Source: Camarhynchus parvulus (taxonomy: Eukaryota; Chordata; Aves; Passeriformes; Thraupidae). Taken from it: a stretch of 64,000 nucleotides of DNA. The DNA is taken from positions 25,134,501 through 25,198,500 of the forward strand of contig NC_044572.1 in NCBI RefSeq assembly GCF_901933205.1. The letters run 5' to 3'. Under the pieces are notes generated by a model. The model did not search any database, was not told the DNA's origin, and saw only the letters and a list, made by a program, of their open reading frames with translations. Of the stretch, positions 54,443 to 64,000 are shown piece by piece. Position 1 is the first letter of the stretch, and every line of letters starts with the position of its first letter. The translations under genes and the position numbers were made by a program.

Positions 54443-57086
54443 TTAGTAATAAAATAAAATAACAAGAGACAAACATATAAACAAATATGATATTTTATAA
54501 CAGGAAAGCAATACTGTTCATATAAATTAGTAACACATTGTAAAGCAAACCTAATGTTTATTGTTTACCCAAATCATCACCCTCACAAATAGTTCCTGAA
54601 TAATACTTTTATTTGTGAAGTTTTATATGCAGAGCATTTATTTAAAAGGAACTCAGATATTTCAAGTTTCAAATTCAAGCAAGGGAAGATTAAAAGACAA
54701 TTTATAAAAAGATTATTAAAGCTAACTATTTTCAGCATCTTTTTAAATTGGTAACAATCAAAGTTTTGTATCACTATAATTCATGCTTTTGAATTTTTCC
54801 CAGAGCTCTCCACATTCAAAAAAATCAACTACAAAAATACCATTATTACAAGATCCACTTTTCTGGAGTTACATATGGTGCACTGACTCGCAGGACAGGG
54901 GATGGGAGAGACATGGCAAGCAGGAATAAAAACTTATCACCAGCACTATGCAGATTTTAAACCTAAATCTCTTCTACAAGGAGGGGGGCATCGTAACAAG
55001 TATGATCACACCTATATACAAGCTTCATATTTAGTAGTCACAACAGGGCAACAGTTTACTACACCCTTGGCAGACTGGTAATACACAGCAATTTCTGTGA
55101 AAAAGCAACTATTTGATACACAATCAGTAGTAAGGACCGTACATTTCTGCAACTAGACAGCATATACTGTAAGTAATGAAAACAGTAATGAGATCTGAGC
55201 AAGTATTTGTCTCAAAGGATAGAGCCCACTTCGATGTGATAGTTTTGTCTCAGCCAAAAAAAGAGGGCACAGATATCCTCTGAAGACAAGCTCAAGGACA
55301 GAGGTTCCCAGCTGCTCTGTGCTCTCCTAATTGCTCTATGACTCTTCCAGCAATGCAAGCCAAGAGACAGTTCTTGTCTTCTGTGAGTTTCTTTGAGCTG
55401 GAGAGATGGTTCCCAGGAGTCACTCCCTACCCACAGGCTGGGCCAGGAGCTGGTCTGCTCCCTTCACGCTTTGTGGAAGAAAGACCAGGAGTCCAAACCA
55501 CGAGCTCCTGTCTGTCTCTGCAAGCAGCAGAGCTGTAAGCCTGTTCCCAAGCACGGCTGGTGCCTGGGGTTGAGGAAATCAGCACAGCTTAGTGCTTGCC
55601 TGTGTTCAGAACAAGCTGGGAATCACCCCACTGGAGCCAGCCTCTGCCTGCCAGGCAGGACTGGGAGCCGCCTTCCACTTCATTCCAGTGCCACAAGCAA
55701 AGGTGGGAGCTGACTCCTTGGGGCAATGAGGTCGAGTCTCCTGTGCATGCTGAGTTCTGGCTTCTGGTTCAGTCCATGCCAGGCAGGCACAGCAGCTCTC
55801 TTGACTTGGGGAAATACAGCCAGGGTGGAATCCCCTCTTTTAGGCAAGGAAGTAGGAGAAAGTGAGAGTGAAGTGGCATAGCTGAGAGCCAGGATGATGT
55901 CAGGAAGAGCCCAAGTAAACGAAGAATAAAGACACTGACAAAAAACAATCACAAAGAGATGAAAGGGGCATGTGTCCTGCCGCACTGACCCAAAAGCCCT
56001 GCACATGGTATTACCCACAAGAACAGCTTGTTCTAAAGCAAGAAGACTTCACAGAGAGAGCAGAAATGAAACTGCAGACTTCTTCCCATTTCACAAACTG
56101 GTCTGTAGTTTCAGCTTTAAAAACACAGCACTCACTGATCCCAGGAAATCAGTGCTGAAAGAGCAAGTTGGATTTAACCTACAAATAGAAAGACTAACCC
56201 CAGTTAACCTCAAATTCATAACTCCAAGTCCTAATGTCCTATGAGAATTTTCTCCAAGCAAAGTCAGTGCCCCCAGGACAGCCCCATTGTTCATTCATGT
56301 CTTAAGCTCCATCACAGTCAGCTTGGATCTTGTCTGCCAGCATTCTCCCAGAGCAAAATTCTGCTCTCAAGGCAGTGGGAGAGAAAGTCTATTGGTTCAG
56401 GGTGAGGTCCTATCCCTCTACTTTCATTTAGGGTGCTTCCTACTGACACAGCTCAAGGCACCTTGCCACATGTCACTGGAGATCACATTTATGAAGTTCC
56501 TGCTTTCTGCCAGACTTTCTTCAAAGAAGGCAACTGGCATGAAAAAGACAGCTTGTCTTGCCTGCATACAAGAGGAATTAAAGGTTGTCTCTTTCTGGCA
56601 GTGACCACTGCTTTTCCAGAGAAATAAAGACATTCACAGAGAAATTAGACATTCATCTGCTTCCTCTTTCCCTCTCATCCCATCTCCAGAATTTCCCCAG
56701 AGCAAGCCACTGATACTGTGTGGATGAGATTAGGAACAAATCATCATTTACCAAAAGCTGTGGCAGGACTCCAGACTTGCCTTTGTCAGAGAAAAAAGGT
56801 GCATTCTTACCTGATGCAAGGTAAGAGATAGCAGAAACTTAGCTAGTACAAAATAAGTCTCAAATTTGTTTTGATAGGACAAGGCTCCATGCAATTCTTA
56901 CTTCACATTGTTAACATAAGAAAGTTGTGCAGTCTCCTTTCAATATGCCCCTGTAATTTTATTTTAATTTATTATAATGCATAAGTCACCTTGAAGGAAC
57001 GATATGTCCTGCTCCCCCAGCTCTGTGTCCTGTAAACCCTCCTTGGCTGGAGCCCAAAATTAAAATTCCATCTCAAGAAAATGAAA

Positions 57087-57670
57087 CATAGGATCATAGA
57101 ATGGTTTGGGTTGAAAGAGACCTTAAAGATCATCTAGCTTCAACTGCCCTGCCATGGGCAGGGACACCCTTCACTAGACCATGTTTCACAAAGCCTCATC
57201 CAACCTGGCCTTGAACAATTCCAGGGATGGCGCATCCACAACTTCTCTGGGCAACCTGTTACAGTGTCTCACCACCCTCACAGTAAAGATTTTTTTCCAT
57301 ATAACTAACCTAAACCTACTCTCTTTCAGTTTAAAACCATTCTCCCTTTTCCTGTCTTGCAGGCTCCCTTTGAGGACCAGAAGGCTGCAACCCCAAAGCC
57401 TTCTCTTCTTCAGGCTGAAAAACCCCAATTCTCTCCACTGTCCGTCAGAGGGGACGTGCTCCATCCCTTTAATTTCCTCCTCTGGACTTGCTCCAACAGG
57501 TCCATGTCCTTCCTGTGCTGGGGACCCCAGAGCTGGATGCAGTGTTCCAGGTGGGGTCTCACCAGAGCACAGCAGAGGGGCAGAACCTCCTCCCTGACCC
57601 TGGTGGACATGCTGCTTTGATGCAGCCCAGGACACCTTTGTGTCTGGACTGCAAGGGCACATGACCAAGA
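57087..57670 (-). mobile_element. CR1 LINE 3' fragment with terminal 8-bp repeats
   Basis: Read on the minus strand, it encodes the C-terminus of CR1 ORF2: EEVLPLCCALVRPHLEHCIQ, LWGPQHRKDMDLLEQVQRR, then after a frame shift near 57430-57470 GFKLKESRFRLVIWKKIF and VVRHCNRLPREVVDAPSLE. It ends in the CR1-typical 3' octamers ATTCTATG and ATCCTATG at 57102-57087. The element is 5'-truncated, as most CR1 copies are, and its reading frame is broken. It has the same orientation as SLC25A13. Confidence 0.93.
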
Positions 57671-58683
57671 CATGCCCAAACATCAGGAAGTGAAAAGAAT
57701 GGTAACTTCAGACTAAATACAATGTTTAATTATTGGCATTGCAAAAGGTAAAGGAATGCACAGCAATGAAAGTGAAAACCTCATCAAGCCAATTTGGAAT
57801 ATAATAAGGTCTCTATCCAGACCATTTGCATTCCCTTGGCTGTTTTAGAGATTAAAGGCCACAAGGATGTCTCAGAAGTTCATGTAAGTACAAGTATCAC
57901 TCTAAACATTCCAAGTTAAAGATGTGCACTTAATTTTTCCTATGACCTGGAAAACACAGACTACCACATCAGTGAAGACACAGTAAGAGAATCCACACAA
58001 CTTGATCTTTTCACAATCATACTGTATATTGATGTCAATATGACTTGGCAACTACTACCAGATGCTTTTCTGACAGAATGCATGTTGGATTATATAGTGC
58101 ATGCAGCTGACTGGAAAATTGCCTACTGTGCTTCTACTGATTCTTTGATGGCATGAGATGTCCTCTTTGACACTGCTTTTTTGCTCATACCCCATACTTC
58201 CTTTTTGCAACCATTTGTGGTGCACAAACTCCTATGCCCAGTGAACAGTCTTCTTCCTCTTCCCTCACTAGGTCTCATTACCCATTCATCTACCACATCA
58301 CTGACTCAAGTCTCACCTGTAGGCAGATTGACCAATTCAGACATTAAAAACCATTAATACTACACAAAAAGTTTGAAGTGTTTTAGATTCTGATTTAACC
58401 ATCAAATAGTATTCAATTATGTACCAGAGCTCACTCCAAGTTACTGTTCAGTTCTAACAGTGTCATCCCCTAATCATTCTAAAGTCCAGTATTAAAAGAA
58501 AAAATTGAAAAAATTTAGTTTTGCATTAAACCTGCAGTTGTAAGTTCCACAGCTACCCACAAGTCACTTAACTAAACACAGCAAAACAGAGAAGCTGAGG
58601 TGTGCCTCAGTAGCCAGGAGTAATGATGTCTGTTTAGACTTTTTTTTTAAAGGAACCTATTTCAGAGCTAGACAATAATTTGT

Positions 58684-58795
58684 AATGGAAAGGACATCTG
58701 AGTTCATGGAGTCCAGCCACCAGTCAAAGAAAGTCCAGCCAGAAGAGGTTGCTCAGGGCCATGGCCAGATGAGGTTTGAATACCCCCTCCTGAAT
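58684..58795 (-). mobile_element. CR1 3'-end fragment, antisense half of composite
   Basis: The plus strand reads GGTTGCTCAGGGCCATGGCC and then AGATGAGGTTTGAATACCCC. This is the usual reverse complement of the CR1 3' region, where a CAAAACC-type line is followed by CCTGGCC..GAGCAACC. It directly abuts a plus-oriented CR1 piece. Confidence 0.6.
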
Positions 58796-59155
58796 TTCTG
58801 ACTCGGGATAAGGAACACTGAAATCCCAGAGGGTCATAATCAGTGGCACAGGGTCTATTGGAGGCCTGTCACCAGTGGTGCTCCCCAAGGTACAACACTG
58901 GCCCCAGTATTGTTTAATCAGCAGGTTCCACCTGAACATGAGGAAGAACAACTTTACTGTTTAAGTGTCTGAGCACTGAAGGAGATTGTCCAGAGAGGCT
59001 GTGGAGTCTCCCTCATGGGAATTACTCAAAAACCGTCTGGACGCAATCCTGTGCCATGTGCTCTGAGATGACCCTGCTTGAGCAGGATGGTGGGACCAGA
59101 TGACCCGCTGTGGTGCCTTCCAACCTGACTCAATCTGTCACTCTGTGAATACGTC
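58795..59155 (+). mobile_element. CR1 fragment, sense half with internal deletion
   Basis: It encodes WRPVTSGAPQGTTLAPVLFN, matching the reverse-transcriptase box RPVTSGVPQGSVLGPVLF. This is followed almost at once by RFHLNMRKNNFT from the far C-terminus, so the middle of the domain has been lost. The 3' part is typical CR1: a GACGCAATCCTGTGC line, TGACCCTGCTTGAGCAGGAT, GACCAGATGA, CCTTCCAACC, and a final CTCTGTGAAT. Confidence 0.88.
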
Positions 59156-62100
59156 CAACAATAGATTCCACAGCTTCTCTGGACAACTGTGCTTTGATCC
59201 TAAACAAGTATTTAACCAAAATGTCCGATAAATGGAAGCTTTAAAACCCAGTTCAGAACACTGTTTAATTGCTTTCGTTCTAAAAAAAGCAAAATGTTAA
59301 TGCTTCAATGTCAAGAGCCGTAACAGGACAAAATCAATCTAGAGCTAGCAAAAGATACAGCCATTTGTGTGTTTGCATTGCTTGAACTAGAGCTGTAAGA
59401 AAGCAAAACAAGCAACAGGTTGAAGATTTTAAACACTCATTTTTAGAAATCCATGCTGTCACTTTTATCAATCTTTTAAAAAATTCAACTTTGAAACTCA
59501 ATTTTAAAATAAATTGCAAGGTTCTAAAACAAATAATTGTTTGTCCCTCCACAGTATCTAAGTAAAAAATAGCAGCCTTGCCATTTATTTCTGATCACTG
59601 CATGAAAGAGCTGGTTTATTTTCCCTCCAGGTGATCTGCCTGCTGATTTACAGTGGGGGTTTTTGGTCCCTTAAGTCCTGGGGACCTTCTTCTCTGCAGT
59701 GTACTGATGTGTATGTTTAAACATTTATTGCACAAACAAGCATGCTGCATTCACATTTCCATTCCTGTGATTCTGTTCCATTTTCATTCCTATGACATTC
59801 CATTTCCTGTGATTAAGAAGTAAAATAGAAATAAAGCATGCTTTGGAATAACTACAGATGCACTTGACACAGCAAGGACCACCAATATTCTCCAAATGAA
59901 AGTTGGACTTACAAATTTTAGGTTTTAAAAGGAAAACTCTGAAAGTCATTATTCCACTGTATTTTGTGTCTAAGGAAAGTCACTTAACAGAACAAGCTAC
60001 TAAAATCTTTACTGGGTATAGTCCATAAGTATCTGAATATCTGGCATATTAAATCTGAAATTCTTTCAAACTATTTATTTTGCAAGTATATTTTTCACAT
60101 GTAGACAGAATCAACACCTCTTTATTTTTACAACAGCAGGGACCAATTTCACTGTAGCTGTCCAGCAATAAAAATTTTACTTCAGAATTCACATCTTTGT
60201 TTCCTACAGCAATTTAATATATGAACCAAAGTGATAAAAGCAAACTCCTGGCTCAAGAAATAACCATGAACTTTACACTTTACTTTCCAGCATAGACTTG
60301 AAAGCTTTATATCTTTAACAGCTATTTTACTTAGATAGATGATATAAAAAAAAAATCACTTTTTTGCAAAGCATTAACACACATTTTCCCTCACTTAAAT
60401 ACTTCAATTTCAAACACACCACAAAATGTACTCCCACAACAGTACTGTATTAGTATAAAACTATTTTAGTTCAATTAAAATGTCTAACTATCTACCCTCA
60501 AACCTATCTAAACTGTAATTTTCACTTTGAGCATTTCCAGCATATTCTCAGTTTTGTTTTCTTTTATCAGCCTCTTAAATCAGGTCCTGAATTCCAAATG
60601 TTAGGAAAAAGTAGTCATTAACTGCTAGGTAACAGCAGATTTTCCAATTTAGAAAACTAAATTACACACACCACAAAAATATGTGTATTTTGCTATCTGA
60701 AATTTCGTATTAAAATCTGTAATAACAAAACACTTTTCCGGCTCCTAGAACTTGCTGAAGTTTCTACTTTCTAATCTGCAATTCCAGGCCAGTTTGAAAA
60801 TGGGATGGGAAAAAAATTCTTAATAAAAAACAAGCTTGAAGTGATATACAGCTCCTGACATGGTTTAAAATATGTTCTGGTGTAGAAGCTTTTGGTGCCT
60901 CCCCAAGTGCTGCCTAATAATCATGTTGGGCTTCTTTTTCCAACAGGATATACAGATGGCTGACCCTCAGCTTACCAAAGAGTTACTCTGTTAACTAAAG
61001 AGTGACCTCATACAGTTGAAAGTGACTCTTAAATTGGCGTGTTACCACCTTTCCCACACCGATTTTTTTTCTTTTTAAGTAGCATGAAGTAGCAGCAGAA
61101 AGCACAATATTTTAGCCATCTGAGCATGTAGTATTCTTGAACTATCCCACCAATTGGAAGTGCTCTCTGTTACCTCTATCTTTTAAAATTGGAGCCATTA
61201 TAGTCAATTGTGCAAATCTACAGTTGGTCTTTTGTAAAAAGAGGATTTTTAACCCACTGAACTGGAACATCTTCCAAGCAGTTCTTCAGATCTCTGACAA
61301 GATACCATACAACACGCATGTCAATCTGATATTCCCATACATCTACATTCAGTTGTTCACAAAATACTCATATATCACTTGAAAAGTTTCAAAAATCAGG
61401 GTAGTTATTTTTGTAATAAAACCTATTCATTAAAGAGGTGCAATAAAGGTCCACATATATAAAAAAAATTGATGCTTTTTCACCTCCAGATGACATACCA
61501 GCATCTGGAACCCATCAATGAGAAGCAAAAAGCTTATGATACTTGTTGAGCGGCTCTTAGAAAAAGCATTGGTTAACTTGGCACACCCTCAGGCATTAAA
61601 AAAGACTGCACTGTGACAGCCCCACTTGAGTGCCAGCATCCTCAGAGGCAGCCACAGCAGGGTGGAGAAGCAGGAGCCTGGAGTCTCCCACTAAAACTGG
61701 TCACTTCTGTTCCAAGGGGAACCACAACTATTTTGTGGCTGGAAGAAGCAACAAAGGCTGTACAGGACCTGTTGTACACAGGGGTGAGATGAAGACCAGT
61801 ATTGGTAAATAAATGTCTATCAAATGTTGCAAATAGACTTTAAGGAATATAACTACCAAACAGATCCCTCAAAATGCCTGCAGCAAACCATGAAATCCTA
61901 AAAAATGTTCCGCACGCATTCTCTTTCAGGACAGAGACATTAGCTACGGAACATAATTCATTGCCCTAGACAAACTTTTCAACAAGGACAGAGCAGTCTT
62001 GCAGATTAATTTCACATTAATGAAAACACCATCACACAGAACATGCTTGTGCTATCATGATTTTTCCCAATCAAAAAAATCCATGATAAGCTTCAAGTTC

Positions 62101-62299
62101 ACAAATCTGCTGAAATTGTTGTCTTTTTTATCCTTTTATCTTCCCCCTCCTCTGGTTGCTTGTGCCCTTGTCACTTCTGAAAACTACTAATTCATTTTCT
62201 CATGGCATATTCATACAGCATCCTATCCAATTTGGCCCTAATTTTTGACTGAGATACTTGTGCACTTCTGTTACCTGTGTTAAATATTGAAAATACTAC

Positions 62300-62319
62300 A
62301 AAAAAAAAAAAAAAAAAAA
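62300..62319 (+). repeat. Homopolymer of 20 A
   Basis: Twenty A in a row on the plus strand. No AATAAA lies just upstream and no recognisable retrocopied gene precedes it, so I treat it as a simple repeat. Confidence 0.9.
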
Positions 62320-62949
62320 GGAAGCAAAGAGCAAAAAAGCAGGCTCTTTCCAAAAGTAACATCTCCCTCAGCAAGTAAAAATCTGGATTCAAGCTTGTCT
62401 GCTTCTGTCTCCATTGTATGTAAGGGAGAATAATATGAATTTACACACGGAATATTACATAATTTGCTTACTTAAAATGTCTTCAGAAACTTTCCAGAAT
62501 GCAATCCCTTAAAAATATTTCTATTTGAGCCGTAGCTATCCATAATTTCAGTTCACTAGCAACAGCCTCACATTTTTTTATTACTTTTCCTGGCCTCATT
62601 AGAAGTTAGCAACAAACTGCAAGCACCCTAAGACCTCAAGTTTGAAAAGCACTAGGCCTCCTGTGGGCATAAAAAATAAATCTAGTCCTCTTACCCTGAA
62701 TAATATTAACAATTAAAAAACAAAACAAAAAAAAAAAAACAACCAGATCACTTTCACCAAGGTAAACAGCACAACCTGCTAACAAAAACAGAACATCACT
62801 TCTATTCTCTCCATACAGGGCAGCTGGGGCATGATGCATGTGACATACATAGAGAGGCTGATGGAATGGGGTTTTCTTAGCCTGGAGTTGGGAGCTGCAA
62901 AGGAGGAGCTCATTGCTGTCTACAGCTACCCAGCAGATGAAGGGAAGAC

Positions 62950-63175
62950 AAAGATGCATGGTGGAAGGACAAGAGGCAATGGATGCAAGCTGGAACATTG
63001 GCAATCCCAAGCAGGATCAGGAATTTAGTTTTCCACTATAATAGTGATCAAACTCTGGGAAATGCTTGCTCATAGAGGCTGCAGAGTCTCTAGCCTCAGA
63101 GATTATTTAAAACATTGATTAGGTATTTCCCCTTGAGCAGCTGGTCTTGATGGTGGTGCTGCAAGGGTTTGAACT
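62950..63175 (+). mobile_element. Old CR1 3'-end fragment
   Basis: The plus strand shows the CR1 order: GGACAAGAGGCAATGGATGC and AAGCTGGAACAT, then a decayed AGAGGCTGCAGAGTCTC line, AGATTATTTAAAACATTGAT, and CCTTGAGCAGCTGG. It is diverged, and no terminal octamers are visible. Confidence 0.7.
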
Positions 63176-64000
63176 TCCAATATGAATTATTTGATTCTCT
63201 TACCATCCCAAACAAAAAAACAGAACAAAACCAACAACAAAGAACAAACTGAAACACTGAATTTCAGTTCTGGATGATGTAGAAAACTCAATTGCATTTT
63301 CTAGACCAAATGAAATGCAGCAGTGTAATAGGACAAAGCCTTTCCTAATATTTAGAACGACAGATTCACTTTGTATCCAAACAGGCTCTCTTTTACTTAA
63401 GATGCTTGCATCCAAGTCTGTCTAGTCATATAACATTTTAGTCAAAAGAGAAAAACAAAACAAAAACTTGCCAAATTGGCATATGTCTAGAAATGAAAGT
63501 CTCAAAAAATAGTCTGAGATTTCAAAAATTGTTTTGAAGAAAATAAATATACTAACAAGTCTAATTCACACCCTTTTGTAATTAAAACTGGCAATTATTT
63601 GTGCAAAATCCAACACTGTACAAACAACAAAAAACATCAGAGACTGAACAGATTTCGCATCTGCAATGTTGCCACTGGATCCATTGTATCTAGGCCGCTG
63701 TCATTTGTACATCAGCAAATGTTCACTGCATAGGTGAAGCTGTGATGTGTAAGCTAACAAATCACTAGCTACAACTGGTTTCAAGGCAACTTGAAACAGC
63801 AATGGAAGTATCACTGATAAATACTAAATACTGCAGTTTAACAAGAGATCAAAGCTTACAGCTACAGCAATTTATTTTGTTGGTTCAGATTTAGCTTTTC
63901 ATTGCTCTACATGGTGTTCAGTGTACCAGGCTGGGCATCACTAAGCTAGGTGTTGTGCAAGAGATAAAAAGAATTACAAATTCCGTAAAAACAACCAAGT

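Noticed and set aside
57186..57683. 165-codon open frame as a possible host gene
   Set aside because: Its C-terminal half is CR1 reverse-transcriptase tail and its N-terminal half is the same element read out of frame.
62200..62319. Retrocopied gene ending in the 20-A run
   Set aside because: No poly(A) signal, no recognisable coding sequence and no clear target-site duplication around the run.

Overview
The window is a vertebrate nuclear genome segment, most likely from a bird. It is CpG-poor and AT-rich. Every protein-coding piece I can defend belongs to one multi-exon gene on the minus strand, with canonical GT..AG introns. The recognisable transposon debris is CR1-type LINE, the dominant repeat of sauropsids. 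Low repeat density and compact introns favour a bird over a crocodilian or turtle, but that is an inference.

The gene is SLC25A13 (citrin / aralar2), the Ca2+-regulated mitochondrial aspartate-glutamate carrier. The window holds exons 5 to 18 by human numbering, from 54417 down to the stop codon at 6394-6396, plus a 3' UTR ending near 5.35-5.45 kb. All thirteen internal exons translate in one frame through every junction. Their lengths (140, 147, 139, 94, 85, 85, 159, 53, 81, 141, 139, 159 and 91 nt for exons 5 to 17) are the human ones as I recall them. Exons 1-4 lie upstream, beyond 64000. I found no exon 4 in the 9.6 kb of intron 4 that is present.

Layout by increasing coordinate: 1-5.35 kb, intergenic DNA past the gene's 3' end with no coding exon seen; 5.4-6.6 kb, 3' UTR and exon 18; 7.45-7.78 kb, exons 17 and 16 separated by an 80-bp intron; 11.5 kb, exon 15; 11.7-21.9 kb, intron 14, with a CR1 fragment at about 17.1-18.0 kb and an enhancer-like unique stretch at about 13.85-15.25 kb; 21.9 kb, exon 14; 22-34.3 kb, intron 13; 34.3-35.4 kb, exons 13 and 12; 42.0-47.8 kb, exons 11 to 6; 54.3 kb, exon 5; 54.4-64 kb, part of intron 4, holding three CR1 remnants, one of them a two-orientation composite.

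The exons encode the second part of the regulatory EF-hand domain (exons 5-9), a linker (9-10), and the six-helix carrier domain (10-17) with its three signature repeats PIDLVK, PLEIVK and PADVIK. Exon 18 encodes the C-terminal domain. I found no novel multi-gene system. The points worth a second look are intronic: possible regulatory islands, pyrimidine tracts downstream of some 5' splice sites, a candidate out-of-frame cassette exon, an exact interferon-response-type motif, and local repeats and hairpins.
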